Below are positions 34,935 through 45,937 of a stretch of DNA of 64,000 nucleotides, in pieces. Numbering within the stretch: the stretch's first letter is position 1; every line of letters begins with the position of its first letter. The notes below the pieces were generated by a model. It ran no database searches, had not been told where the DNA came from, and saw only the letters and a program-made list of their open reading frames with translations. Both the position numbers and the translations under genes were made by a program. The stretch is taken from NCBI GenBank assembly GCA_041396585.1, contig JAWKYG010000008.1, positions 1 through 64,000 of the forward strand, in the 5' to 3' direction. Source of the DNA: JAUIAI01 sp041396585. Lineage in GTDB: Bacteria > Pseudomonadota > Gammaproteobacteria > Burkholderiales > Burkholderiaceae_E.

Positions 34935-35631
34935 CGGGGCTGAGCAGGCGCGACAGCGAGGCGCTGGCGATCTCGGCGATGCGCTCCAGGAAGTTGGTCG
35001 CCATGCCGGTCTGAAAACGGTCCGATTCCTCGGAGCCGAGCACGATCAGACCGAAGGCCGGCGTCTGCGGCGCCCGGCGCAGCGCGATCATCGCCATCGA
35101 GCGGGCCTGCCTGCCGTCGTCGGGCAGCCAGCGGGTCTGGGTGTAGCGGCCGGTCAGCCCGCAGTAGGGAACATGCAGATCATTGGCCAGCAAACGGGTG
35201 TCCGCGTCGACAGCCTGTGCCTGCGGCAGCACCGCGTATGGCTCGGCCACGCCCCAGATTCTGAGCGCTGCCATGGGCACCGAGAAATGCTCGCGCATGC
35301 CGGCCAGCACGGTCTCGGGCATCGCGGCGGCATCGCGCGTGAGCAGCAACTCACGCGTGAATCGCTGCAGGCAGGCGGCCAGCGCATCATTCTCATGGCC
35401 CACGACCATCAGCGAGGCCAGGCGTTGTTCGACCAACGCACACTGCTCGCGCAATTGTTTCAGCTGCCGCTCGTGCAACGACAAGGCCCTGCCCGTGTGT
35501 GGATCGGGCAGGCGCAACCCGCCAAGCACCTCCGGGTGCCGCTCGAAGAACGACGGTGTGGCGAGCAGGTATTCAGCGACCAGGGCGTCGTCGAGCATCT
35601 GTTGAGATTGCGACGCATCGGCATCGGTCAT
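34900..35631 (-). CDS. DUF484 family protein
   Basis: The ATG at 35631 (MTDADASQSQQM) is preferred; the frame is open to 35817 but the added part is low-complexity and overlaps nothing known. The 243-residue protein has the family signature near its start, VAEYLLATPSFFERHPEVL, then a coiled-coil-like segment (LHERQLKQLREQCALVEQRL) and a GAF-like C-terminal half (PAFGLIVLGSEESDRFQTGM). Genes of this family lie between dapF and xerC in many proteobacteria; the function is unknown. Confidence 0.88.
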   Translation of the reverse strand: MTDADASQSQQMLDDALVAEYLLATPSFFERHPEVLGGLRLPDPHTGRALSLHERQLKQLREQCALVEQRLASLMVVGHENDALAACLQRFTRELLLTRDAAAMPETVLAGMREHFSVPMAALRIWGVAEPYAVLPQAQAVDADTRLLANDLHVPYCGLTGRYTQTRWLPDDGRQARSMAMIALRRAPQTPAFGLIVLGSEESDRFQTGMATNFLERIAEIASASLSRLLSPDASEADQASAA

Positions 35632-35832
35632 GGCTGGCTCTGAGGGTCGATTGGCGTCGGCGTTGGCATTCACGTCTGATTGTCCCGTCCTTGATCGAGC
35701 CCGCCGACCGCGGCCACCATGCGCATCGCATGGCGCCACGGCACAACGAGCATTCGTTGCGCCAGGCCGCCGCGGCGGCCACTCAATGTTCTGTCGGCAC
35801 CCAGGCCCCGTGGGCATGGGCGGGCGGGCGAT

Positions 35833-36705
35833 TCAAGCGCCCGCGGCCGGCGGCCAGTCGATCTCGCCCTCGAACACCGTGACCGCATCACCGGTCATCA
35901 TGACCGCGGCGCCACGCCATTCGATCTCGAGCTCACCGCCCAGGGCCTGCACCTTCACCACCGGTGCCAGACGTTCCTGCACCATGCCCAGCACAGCGGC
36001 CGCGCAGGCGCCCGTGCCACAGGCGAGGGTTTCCCCGACGCCCCGCTCCCACACGCGAAGTCGAACATGGTCGCGCCCGATCAGTTGCATGAACGATGCA
36101 TTCACGCCACGCGCGAAGCGCTGGTGACGCTCGATCAACGGGCCTTCCTGATGCACCGGAGCATGATCGAGATCATCGACCCACTGCATCGCATGCGGAT
36201 TGCCCATCGAGGCCACGCTCAGCCAGCGATCGCCCCCCGGCAGCGGCAGGGCCCAGAGCTGGCAGCGTCCCTCGCGACGGCTCGCCAGACCCCTGCTGTC
36301 GAAATCGACATCGGCGGGCTCGAAGCGCGGTTCGCCCATATCGACCCTGACCCGACCATCGAGCAACTCGGCCGGATGGATCAGCCCCTTGGCCGTACGC
36401 ACCGTAATCTCGCGCTTGTCGGTGAGGCCCTGTTCACGCACGAAGCGCACGAAGCAGCGTGCGCCGTTGCCGCACTGCTCGACCTCGCCGCCGTCGGCGT
36501 TGAAGATCCGGTAGCGAAAATCGACCCCGGGTTGATCATCGGCTTCGACCACCAGGATCTGGTCGGCGCCCACGCCACGGTGGCGATCGGCGAGCGCGCG
36601 CAACCCCGCCGGCGTCAGCGAAAGACGCTGACGCACGCCATCGAGCATGACGAAGTCATTGCCCGCACCATGCATTTTGGTGAATCGGAGTCGCATCGAG
36701 GACAC
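35833..36705 (-). CDS. dapF: Diaminopimelate epimerase
   Basis: DapF converts LL- to meso-diaminopimelate for lysine and peptidoglycan. The 290-residue protein begins LRFTKMHGAGNDFVMLDGV and has both catalytic cysteines in EQCGNGARCFVRF and ACGTGACAAA. Length and motif spacing are normal. It lies 200 bp upstream of the DUF484 gene on the same strand. Confidence 0.97.
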   Translation of the reverse strand: MSSMRLRFTKMHGAGNDFVMLDGVRQRLSLTPAGLRALADRHRGVGADQILVVEADDQPGVDFRYRIFNADGGEVEQCGNGARCFVRFVREQGLTDKREITVRTAKGLIHPAELLDGRVRVDMGEPRFEPADVDFDSRGLASRREGRCQLWALPLPGGDRWLSVASMGNPHAMQWVDDLDHAPVHQEGPLIERHQRFARGVNASFMQLIGRDHVRLRVWERGVGETLACGTGACAAAVLGMVQERLAPVVKVQALGGELEIEWRGAAVMMTGDAVTVFEGEIDWPPAAGA

Positions 36706-36804
36706 AGAGGCTGAGGCCGAAAACGGCCATTGGGATCACGCGGTCGGGACCTGCACCGGCATCACATCGCCCGGTATGACGACCCTCCTCGCATTATCTC
36801 GCGT

Positions 36805-37677
36805 TCAGTACAGCGCGGGCTCGCCTGGCGGCCGGGTTTTGAAGCGCTTGTGGCTCCACAGATACTGTTCCGGGGCCTCGAGCACCCGCGCCTCGATGAA
36901 CGCATTCATGCGCCGGGTGGCCTGCTCCAGATCTTCGGGCGGATAGTCGCTCCAGGGTTCGTGGATGGTCACGTGATAGCCGGTTTCGGTCATCACCGTC
37001 ACGCAGGGCACGACCACGGCGCGCCCGAGCCTGGCCAGACGCGCCACCGAGGTGACCGTGGCCGCCGGCACGCCGAAGAACGGCACGAACACGGCATCGC
37101 GGGCGCCCAGATCCATGTCGGGCAGGAAATAGAACGGCACGCCATCTCGGACGGTGCGCGCGGCGCCGCGCATGCCTTCGTTGCGCAGGATCATGCGCGA
37201 GCCGTGGAAGCGGCTGCGCCCGGCGGTCATCGCGGCGGTCAGCACCGCACTCTTTTGCTGCGCGTACATCGAGTCGACGCGGCGATCCACCTGGATCCGG
37301 ATGCCGCCGGCATCGAGACCGAGAAAGTGCGGCGCCAGCAGGATCAGCGGCCGTCCCCGCAGGGCCTGCAGATGCTCCTCACCGGAGATGGTGCACAGCG
37401 CGCGGATGCGTTCGGGCGGACCGAACCAGAAGATGAAGCGCTCGAAGAAGGTGATCAGAAACGCACGAAAGTGCGCGCGCGCGACCTCGGCGCGCTGCTG
37501 CTCGCTCCACTCGGGAAAACACAGACGCAGGTTGGTCAGGGTGATATGCCGCCGCGCCCCCGCCAGCCGGTAGACGAGCTCACCGATCGGGGCCGCGATG
37601 CGCCGGATCAGCGGCAGCGGCAGGCGCGCGATCTGGCGAAATACGAACAAGCCGGCCCGCGCCGCGGCTTCACTCAT
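36805..37677 (-). CDS. LpxL/HtrB-family lipid A acyltransferase (copy 1)
   Basis: The 290-residue protein has one N-terminal hydrophobic segment and the catalytic HxxxxD motif in LLAPHFLGLDAGG, followed by the family's STYAQQK-like segment (SMYAQQKSAVL) and FFGVPAATVTSVARLA. Such enzymes add secondary acyl chains to lipid A at the inner membrane. It starts 11 bp after the second family member, so they form an operon. Which acylation each catalyses cannot be told here. Confidence 0.9.
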   Translation of the reverse strand: MSEAAARAGLFVFRQIARLPLPLIRRIAAPIGELVYRLAGARRHITLTNLRLCFPEWSEQQRAEVARAHFRAFLITFFERFIFWFGPPERIRALCTISGEEHLQALRGRPLILLAPHFLGLDAGGIRIQVDRRVDSMYAQQKSAVLTAAMTAGRSRFHGSRMILRNEGMRGAARTVRDGVPFYFLPDMDLGARDAVFVPFFGVPAATVTSVARLARLGRAVVVPCVTVMTETGYHVTIHEPWSDYPPEDLEQATRRMNAFIEARVLEAPEQYLWSHKRFKTRPPGEPALY

Positions 37678-37688
37678 GACCCGACGGC

Positions 37689-38600
37689 CTATTGGTGCGG
37701 GAGTTTCGGCGTCAGCACGGGATCATCGACCAGCTGGGCGATGTCGCGCTGGATGTCGGGCTGCACCACCTCGCCGGTGATATCGGCCGCGAACACGCCG
37801 GGGGGCAACTTATAACGGTTGTAGCCCCACAGATACTGACCCGGCAGGCGACGGATCAGGCCCTCGAAGCGCGAGTTGACCACCGATGGCGTGGGCAGAT
37901 CGGGCAGCACCTCGAAGTGCAGGCGCCAACCGCGCCCCCAGGACAGGCGCTCGGCCGTGGCCAGCACCACCGTGCAATCGGTCATCTCGACCAGCCGCTG
38001 GGGCAAGGTCATGGTGTAGGCCGGCTTGCCGAAGAAGTTGGCCCATTCGCCATCCCCCTCGGTGGGCACCTGATCGGGCAGCAGGCCGACGATGTCGCCA
38101 CGACGCAGCGTGCGCAGCATCGTGCGCAGCCCGCCCACCGTGGGCGGCACCGCGGTGACGCCGTCGGCCGATCGGGCGGCCTCGAGCCAGCGACGCGCGA
38201 ACGCGATTTTCGGCGGCTTGTACAGCACGGTGATCGGTCGGCGCGCCGCGTAGAAGCGGGCCGCGACCTCGAATGCACCAAGATGTGGCGTGAGAATCAG
38301 CACCCCGCGCCCGCGGCGCTCGGCGACCTCGAGCGCCTCGGTACTGCTCAGCAGCACCTTGCGGATCACGGTGCGCGGATGATGCGTCCAGATCCACGGG
38401 CACTCGGTGATCATGCGCCCGGCCTGCAGGATGGCCTGACGGCGAACCGGCCCGTGCCGGTATCCGGCCTGGGCCAGGTTGTTGTCGAGCTTGCGCCGAT
38501 AACCGGGTGAGAACGCCCAGGCCAGGGCACCGGTGATCGCACCCACCCAATAGGCGATCGGCAGCGGGACGAGCCCGAGCAGTCGCAGCAACGGCGGCAT
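37689..38600 (-). CDS. LpxL/HtrB-family lipid A acyltransferase (copy 2)
   Basis: The ATG at 38600 (MPPLLRLLGLVPLPIAYWVG) gives 303 residues with an N-terminal membrane segment. The catalytic motif is HLGAFE in ILTPHLGAFEVAARF, the Glu form of HxxxxD/E. LLPDQVPTEGDGEWANFFGK and GQYLWGYNRYK are family signatures. It is the first gene of the acyltransferase pair and diverges from metK. Confidence 0.9.
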   Translation of the reverse strand: MPPLLRLLGLVPLPIAYWVGAITGALAWAFSPGYRRKLDNNLAQAGYRHGPVRRQAILQAGRMITECPWIWTHHPRTVIRKVLLSSTEALEVAERRGRGVLILTPHLGAFEVAARFYAARRPITVLYKPPKIAFARRWLEAARSADGVTAVPPTVGGLRTMLRTLRRGDIVGLLPDQVPTEGDGEWANFFGKPAYTMTLPQRLVEMTDCTVVLATAERLSWGRGWRLHFEVLPDLPTPSVVNSRFEGLIRRLPGQYLWGYNRYKLPPGVFAADITGEVVQPDIQRDIAQLVDDPVLTPKLPHQ

Positions 38601-38706
38601 GGTCGAGCGGGAGCCGACAGACGCGGAGGCGAGGCAGACATCCGATCCAGGGAAGAAACCGAGGGAGTGCAGAGGATACGACACACGTCCTGCGGGACGG
38701 AAATCA

Positions 38707-38734
38707 CGGACACCCGTTGTTGTTTTCATATAAT
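38707..38734 (+). promoter_or_regulatory. Sigma-70-type promoter of metK
   Basis: A perfect TATAAT (38729-38734) has cggaca 16 bp upstream as a possible -35 element. It points to metK and would give a leader of about 250 bases. It lies in the 389-bp gap between the divergent acyltransferase gene and metK. Confidence 0.6.
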
Positions 38735-38740
38735 GAGGGT

Positions 38741-38989
38741 GTCGCCGAGTTAACGGACAACTTGCGGGGCGACGAGCCGGTGGATCCCAGCGGATCGCAA
38801 CCGGTGCTTCGGCAGTCGATCTCGACCCCGGGAACACCCCGGATCGATAGCACTGCCTGACCGCTAAAGCGTCGCCGCTTCTTCCGGAGTCGGCTACGCC
38901 GACTCACCACCGGTCCGGTCATATCGACACTCGCCCTTCGGGGCATCCGGTATGCGTGCCGGTCTGGCACGCCACGATGGAGAAGCTGC
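38741..38989 (+). promoter_or_regulatory. Long structured leader of metK
   Basis: About 250 bases without a gene contain several dyads, the best being an 8-bp stem gagtcggc/gccgactc with a 3-base loop (38887-38905); gtgcc/ggcac (about 38956-38970) is another. A ggag ribosome site stands before the metK ATG. I do not recognise a known SAM riboswitch in it. Regulation by RNA structure is only a possibility. Confidence 0.4.
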
Positions 38990-40147
<1,158 letters not shown>

Positions 40148-40152
40148 ACCGA

Positions 40153-40181
40153 CAGCGGGCCGGCCGCGCGCCGGCCCGCTG
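40153..40181 (+). terminator. GC-rich hairpin after metK
   Basis: A 12-bp perfect stem, cagcgggccggc and gccggcccgctg with a 5-base loop, stands 5 bp after the metK stop. There is no T-tract, so termination strength is uncertain. Confidence 0.55.
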
Positions 40182-40261
40182 CCCGCCGCTGATCCGGCCC
40201 GCGGTGCCGGCAATCGCCGCAAAGCAAAGGAATAGGCGCGTTCGGCCGTACTGTCCGAACG

Positions 40262-40681
40262 ATGATGCCGATATTCCGCCCGAGTGCCGCGACGACGATG
40301 TTGTCCGGCCTGATCCTCGCGACACTCACCGGTTGCGCCGCACCCGGTGAGCGGATCGCGTCGATCGAGCCGCCCGATGGCACCTATCTCGATCTCGACT
40401 GTGCCCAGGTGGCCAGCGAGCGCACCCGCGTGATGAGCATGATGGACGGGCTCGGTGCGCGGCTCGAGAGCGGCACGATGGCCAACCGCGCCGCCCTCGG
40501 TGCCGGCGTGGTCTTTTGGCCGGCCCTTTTCATGGTGGACGCGGACGAGCCCACGCGCGAGCACTATGCGCGCGCCAAGGGGCGTTACGAACGTCTTGCC
40601 TGGCAATGGCAGCGCCGTGATTGCGACAGCCGGCCGATGACCACCGCCGAAAGTGCCACCAACGCCGACCCGATGCGATAA
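40262..40681 (+). CDS. Small predicted lipoprotein
   Basis: The 139-residue protein has a hydrophobic N-terminus and lipobox LTGCAAP (Cys near 25), so it is probably lipid-anchored in the envelope. The rest (YLDLDCAQVASERTR, a GVVFWPALFMVD hydrophobic patch) matches no family I know. It lies alone between metK and the SAH riboswitch. Confidence 0.65.
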   Translation: MMPIFRPSAATTMLSGLILATLTGCAAPGERIASIEPPDGTYLDLDCAQVASERTRVMSMMDGLGARLESGTMANRAALGAGVVFWPALFMVDADEPTREHYARAKGRYERLAWQWQRRDCDSRPMTTAESATNADPMR

Positions 40682-40691
40682 AATCATCGGC

Positions 40692-40805
40692 GTTTCGAGG
40701 AGCGTTGCGACGTCGTCAGGTCATTGGCTGCATGCCGGTGATGCACGGCGCCAGGCTCGAAACCCGTAGGCATGCCCCCGGGTATGCAAACAACGGCGCT
40801 CGCTG
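40692..40805 (+). promoter_or_regulatory. SAH riboswitch upstream of ahcY
   Basis: The element has the conserved SAH riboswitch parts in order: outer stem gtttcgag (40692) paired with ctcgaaac (ending about 40763), gaggagcgttgcgac, the gccaggctcg strand, and a distal aacggcgctc that pairs back with gagcg as a pseudoknot. This class binds S-adenosylhomocysteine and turns on ahcY expression. The next gene is ahcY, which fits exactly. Confidence 0.93.
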
Positions 40806-40909
40806 ACCCATGACCTCCCCATGGTTCGCGAGCCGGGCACCGGCGCCATCGAGCGCCGCCACCGAATCGCTTTCCGTTCACGGGCGGGGTCCATCCGCAT
40901 GGAGCCTGT

Positions 40910-42331
<1,422 letters not shown>

Positions 42332-42342
42332 GCCAGGCCCGC

Positions 42343-42373
42343 GCCCGTCACGGCTCGCAGAGCCGTGACGGGC
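42343..42373 (+). terminator. Perfect 14-bp hairpin between ahcY and tlyA
   Basis: gcccgtcacggctc and its exact complement flank a 3-base loop. No T-run follows; instead the tlyA start codon begins 2 bp after the stem, so the right arm covers the place where a ribosome site would be. It may weaken readthrough or tlyA translation. Confidence 0.6.
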
Positions 42374-42374
42374 G

Positions 42375-43211
42375 GTGCACCCCATGGCAAACGGACAACG
42401 CGCCGACACGGCGGCCGTGGCCGCCGGGCTGGCGCGCTCGCGCACCGAGGCCCAGCGGCTGATCGATGACGGGCGCCTGAGCCTGCGCGGCGCGGCCGGC
42501 CAGGCGATTCCGATCAAGGCGTCCACGCGCGTGCCGCTCGGCGCGCAACTCGTGCGCGGCGATGATCCGGCCAATGACTATGTGTCGCGCGGTGCATTGA
42601 AGCTGGCGCATGCACTCCGGGAGTTTGCGATCGCCGCCGAAGACCGGCTCGCGGCGGACATCGGTCAAAGCACCGGCGGCTTCACCGAGTGCCTGCTGCG
42701 CGCGGGCGCACGGCGGGTGGTCGGTGTCGAGGTCGGCCACGGCCAGCTGGCGGCGTCGCTGCGCGCCGATCCGCGTGTGGTCACGCTCGAGCGCACCCAT
42801 GTGCGCGACGCAGATCGCGCACGGCTGGCCCATGCGCTGTACGAGGCGGCCGGCGACGGGGCCCTGCACGCAGCGGCGGCCGCCGACGCCGGGCGGATTC
42901 GTTCTCATGGCTTCGATCTGATCGTGGTGGATCTGTCGTTCATCTCGCAGCGCCAGGTGCTTGCGCCGATCGCGGCGCTGCTCGCCGACAAGGGCGATCT
43001 GGTCAGCCTGGTCAAGCCGCAGTTCGAGCTCGGCCCGGGTGCGGTCGACCGGCGGGGACTGGTTCGCGATGCGCAGGCCCGGGCCGGTTTGAGACCGTTG
43101 TTCGAGCAGGCGCTGGCCGCGCTGGGCCTGACCCTGCGAGGCTGGAGTGACAGCCCGATCACCGGCGGCGATGGCAACCACGAAATGTTGATGCATGCGC
43201 GGCGCGGATGA
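42375..43211 (+). CDS. tlyA: TlyA-family RNA 2'-O-methyltransferase (S4 plus FtsJ-like domain)
   Basis: An N-terminal S4 RNA-binding domain (SRTEAQRLIDDGRLSL, about 15-75) is followed by an FtsJ-like methyltransferase with SAM site LAADIGQSTGGFTECLL, catalytic-region DLIVVDLSFISQRQVL and LVKPQFELGPG. TlyA proteins methylate ribosomal RNA riboses; many are misnamed haemolysin A. The start is 42375 or the ATG three codons later. It lies between ahcY and metF, so its methyl donor product is handled by its neighbour. Confidence 0.9.
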   Translation: MHPMANGQRADTAAVAAGLARSRTEAQRLIDDGRLSLRGAAGQAIPIKASTRVPLGAQLVRGDDPANDYVSRGALKLAHALREFAIAAEDRLAADIGQSTGGFTECLLRAGARRVVGVEVGHGQLAASLRADPRVVTLERTHVRDADRARLAHALYEAAGDGALHAAAAADAGRIRSHGFDLIVVDLSFISQRQVLAPIAALLADKGDLVSLVKPQFELGPGAVDRRGLVRDAQARAGLRPLFEQALAALGLTLRGWSDSPITGGDGNHEMLMHARRG

Positions 43212-43242
43212 CGCCGGCGGCAATCTTGATGAACAGGCGAAG

Positions 43243-44076
43243 ATGAGTCTCTCGATCAGTTTCGAATTCTTTCCCCCGAACACCCCGGCCGGCGTCGAGA
43301 AGTTGCGCGACACGCGCGCCACCCTGCGGGATTTTTCCCCCGAGTTCTTCAGCGTGACCTACGGAGCCGGTGGTGCCAGCCAGGGCAAGACCCTCAGCAC
43401 GGTCATGGAGATGCGTGCCGAAGGTCTGGCGGTGGCGCCGCACCTGAGCTGTATCGGCGCCGCCCATGAATCGATCATCGCGCTGCTCGATCAATATCGC
43501 GACGCGGGCATAGACCGGCTGGTCGCCCTGCGCGGCGATCTGCCCTCGGGCATCGGCACCGGCCATGGCGGTGCCTTTCGCTATGCCAGCGATCTGGTTG
43601 CCTTCGTGCGCGAGCGCTATGGCGATGCGTTCTGGATCGAGGTGGCCGCCTATCCGGAGAAGCATCCGCAGGCGGCCAGCGCGGCCGATGATCTGCGCGC
43701 ATTCGTGACCAAGGTCCGCGCCGGTGCCAGCTCGGCGATCACCCAGTATTTTTTCAATGCCGACGCCTATTTCCGCTTCCGTGACGAGGCGAGCGCAGCC
43801 GGGGTGAGCATTCCGATCGTGCCCGGCATCATGCCGATCACCAACTTCACGCAGCTCGCCCGCTTCTCCGATGCCTGCGGCGCCGAAATTCCGCGCTGGG
43901 TGCGTACCCGTCTGCAGAGCTATGGTGATGACGTGGTGTCACTGCGAGCATTCGGTCACGAGGTGGTCGCCGGCATGTGTCGCCGGCTGCTCGAAGGCGG
44001 TGCTCCCGGCCTGCATTTCTACACGCTGAATCAGGCCGATGCGAGCGCGGCCCTGTGCACCTCGTTACCCGCCTGA
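43243..44076 (+). CDS. metF: 5,10-methylenetetrahydrofolate reductase
   Basis: ATG 43243 (MSLSISFEFFPP) gives 277 residues, the normal length; an upstream frame overlaps tlyA. MetF makes 5-methyl-THF for methionine synthesis with FAD. FEFFPPNTP, SVTYGAGGASQGKT, LVALRGDLP and SAITQYFFNADAY are family motifs. It closes the ahcY-tlyA-metF cluster. Confidence 0.97.
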   Translation: MSLSISFEFFPPNTPAGVEKLRDTRATLRDFSPEFFSVTYGAGGASQGKTLSTVMEMRAEGLAVAPHLSCIGAAHESIIALLDQYRDAGIDRLVALRGDLPSGIGTGHGGAFRYASDLVAFVRERYGDAFWIEVAAYPEKHPQAASAADDLRAFVTKVRAGASSAITQYFFNADAYFRFRDEASAAGVSIPIVPGIMPITNFTQLARFSDACGAEIPRWVRTRLQSYGDDVVSLRAFGHEVVAGMCRRLLEGGAPGLHFYTLNQADASAALCTSLPA

Positions 44077-44196
44077 GGCCTGTCAGACACCGTTCGTCGG
44101 CATAGGCGACAGTTCGCCTGCCGCTTGGCCGGAAGCCGCTTATTGACGCGCCGCGTCGGCGATAAGATCGACGAAGACCTAGTCAGATCTTTCCCG

Positions 44197-45927
44197 ATGA
44201 GCACCGAACCGGTCATCGACCAGCCACCCGCTGTGCCCGATCTTCCGCCGCTCGAGATGAGCGCGCCGGAGCCCGTCCGGCATGGCGGAAACGCGCCTGT
44301 CGACTCGGCGCAGGCAGGCGCCGCAGTACCCTCCGCTGCGGTCGGGCCGCGCAGCGCCCAAGCTGACGGCGGCAAGCCGGGCAACGCCCGACCTGACGGC
44401 GAGACGGTCACCCTGTTCCGCTACAAGCTGCCGGTCGACAGACTGTCGATCGGCATGTTCGTGGCCGAACTCGATCGCCCGTGGGAAGACACGCCGTTTC
44501 TGCTGCAAGGCTTCAGGATCGGCGAGAACGACGAGCTGGCCACACTGATCCAGCATTGCGGCACGGTCTTCGTAGACATCGAGAAGTCGGATCCGGAAGT
44601 GGTTGCGGCGATCCGCGATGCCGCACTCCTGGACATGCCCAAGCCCGAGCCACGCTCGCTGCGCGCCAGCCTGCGTTCGTTCGCCACGCTCGATGATCGC
44701 ACCCGCAAGACCAAGAAGCGCTATTCGCAGGGCAGCCAGCGGCTCAACAACTACCTCGACCAGACCGTTCCCGGTCATGCGCTCAAGCCCGGGCGCAACG
44801 GCATCGGCCAGTGGATCAACTGGCTGATCGAACTCCTGGTCGGTGCACCCAAGCCCGATCCGAAGGTGCGCAAGCGCCGCAAGAAGGTTCATCGCGACGA
44901 GCTGCGGCGCATGCTGCCGCCCGACATCAAGCTGCGTCGCTATGCCGATCAGGTCACGATCGAAGAAGAGTTGCCGCGTGCGCGCGAAACCTTCAAGCGC
45001 AGTGAAACCACGATCGAATCGCTGGTCAAGGATGTACGCACCGGCAAGCTGCCGAGCTTCGATGATGTGAACGAGGTGGTCGACGACATGGTTCAGTCCA
45101 TGGTCGACAACCCGGACGCGATGATGTGGGTCGCGAAGATGCGCGACCAGGATGCCAGCACCTATGGCCATGCGGTGAAGGTGTCGCTCTATCTGATCGC
45201 ACTCGGCCGCCATCTGGGCTTTCCCCGCCAGATGCTGGGCAATCTGGGCATGATCGGCCTGCTCGCCGATCTGGGCAAAACAAAACTGCCCAAGACCCTG
45301 CTCGAAAAGCCGGGCATGCTCACCGCCAAGGAATATGCGCTGGTGCGCGAGCATGTGCGGCTTGGCCTGGAGGCATTGTCCGAAGACAAGCTGCCCAAGG
45401 AGGTCGTGCAAGGCATCTCGCAGCATCATGAGCGCCTGGACGGTTCCGGCTATCCGAAGGGCCTGAAGGACCAGGAGATCTCGATCTACGGGCGTATGGC
45501 GGCGATCGCCGACACCTTCGCGGCCATGATCACGCCAAGGCCTTATGCCAATGCGGTCTCCCCGCATGATGCGATTCTGAATCTGTTCGAGTGGTCCGGG
45601 TCATCGTTTCACGAGCCGCTGGTGGGGCAGTTCGTGCAGGCCGTGGGTGTGTTTCCCGTGGGATCGCTGGTGGAACTGTCCACCGGCGAGGTCTGTATCG
45701 TGCTCGCCCACAACAAGGTTCGGCGTCTGGAGCCGCGCGTGCTGGTGCTCACCTGGCCCGACAAGCGTCAGCTCGACATGCCGATCGAGCGCAACTTGTT
45801 CGACCGCCCCAAGGGGCCGGACGGCAAGCCGATCCGGATCGTGCGCGCGATCGCGGCGGGCGAATACGGGATCAAGATCCGCGATTTCTACGGCGGCGAT
45901 CTGGCCAAAGCCAACGCCCTGATCTGA
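44197..45927 (+). CDS. HD-GYP domain protein with degenerate HD motif
   Basis: ATG 44197 gives 576 residues. A DUF3391-like N-terminal domain (about 70-150, VDRLSIGMFVAELDRPWEDT) precedes an HD-GYP domain (about 325-500). GYP and accessory motifs are intact (HHERLDGSGYPKGL, REHVRLGLEAL), but the HD pair reads LLADLGK where LLHDIGK is normal, so one metal-binding His is Ala. HD-GYP proteins hydrolyse cyclic-di-GMP; this one may be inactive or altered. It is 10 bp upstream of an EAL gene, making a c-di-GMP operon. Confidence 0.92.
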   Translation: MSTEPVIDQPPAVPDLPPLEMSAPEPVRHGGNAPVDSAQAGAAVPSAAVGPRSAQADGGKPGNARPDGETVTLFRYKLPVDRLSIGMFVAELDRPWEDTPFLLQGFRIGENDELATLIQHCGTVFVDIEKSDPEVVAAIRDAALLDMPKPEPRSLRASLRSFATLDDRTRKTKKRYSQGSQRLNNYLDQTVPGHALKPGRNGIGQWINWLIELLVGAPKPDPKVRKRRKKVHRDELRRMLPPDIKLRRYADQVTIEEELPRARETFKRSETTIESLVKDVRTGKLPSFDDVNEVVDDMVQSMVDNPDAMMWVAKMRDQDASTYGHAVKVSLYLIALGRHLGFPRQMLGNLGMIGLLADLGKTKLPKTLLEKPGMLTAKEYALVREHVRLGLEALSEDKLPKEVVQGISQHHERLDGSGYPKGLKDQEISIYGRMAAIADTFAAMITPRPYANAVSPHDAILNLFEWSGSSFHEPLVGQFVQAVGVFPVGSLVELSTGEVCIVLAHNKVRRLEPRVLVLTWPDKRQLDMPIERNLFDRPKGPDGKPIRIVRAIAAGEYGIKIRDFYGGDLAKANALI

Positions 45928-45937
45928 GCCAGCGCAC

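Noticed and set aside
38741..38989. SAM-II riboswitch before metK
   Set aside because: A gctaaagcg stretch is present but the conserved upstream stem and loop sequence are not, so the call is not supported.
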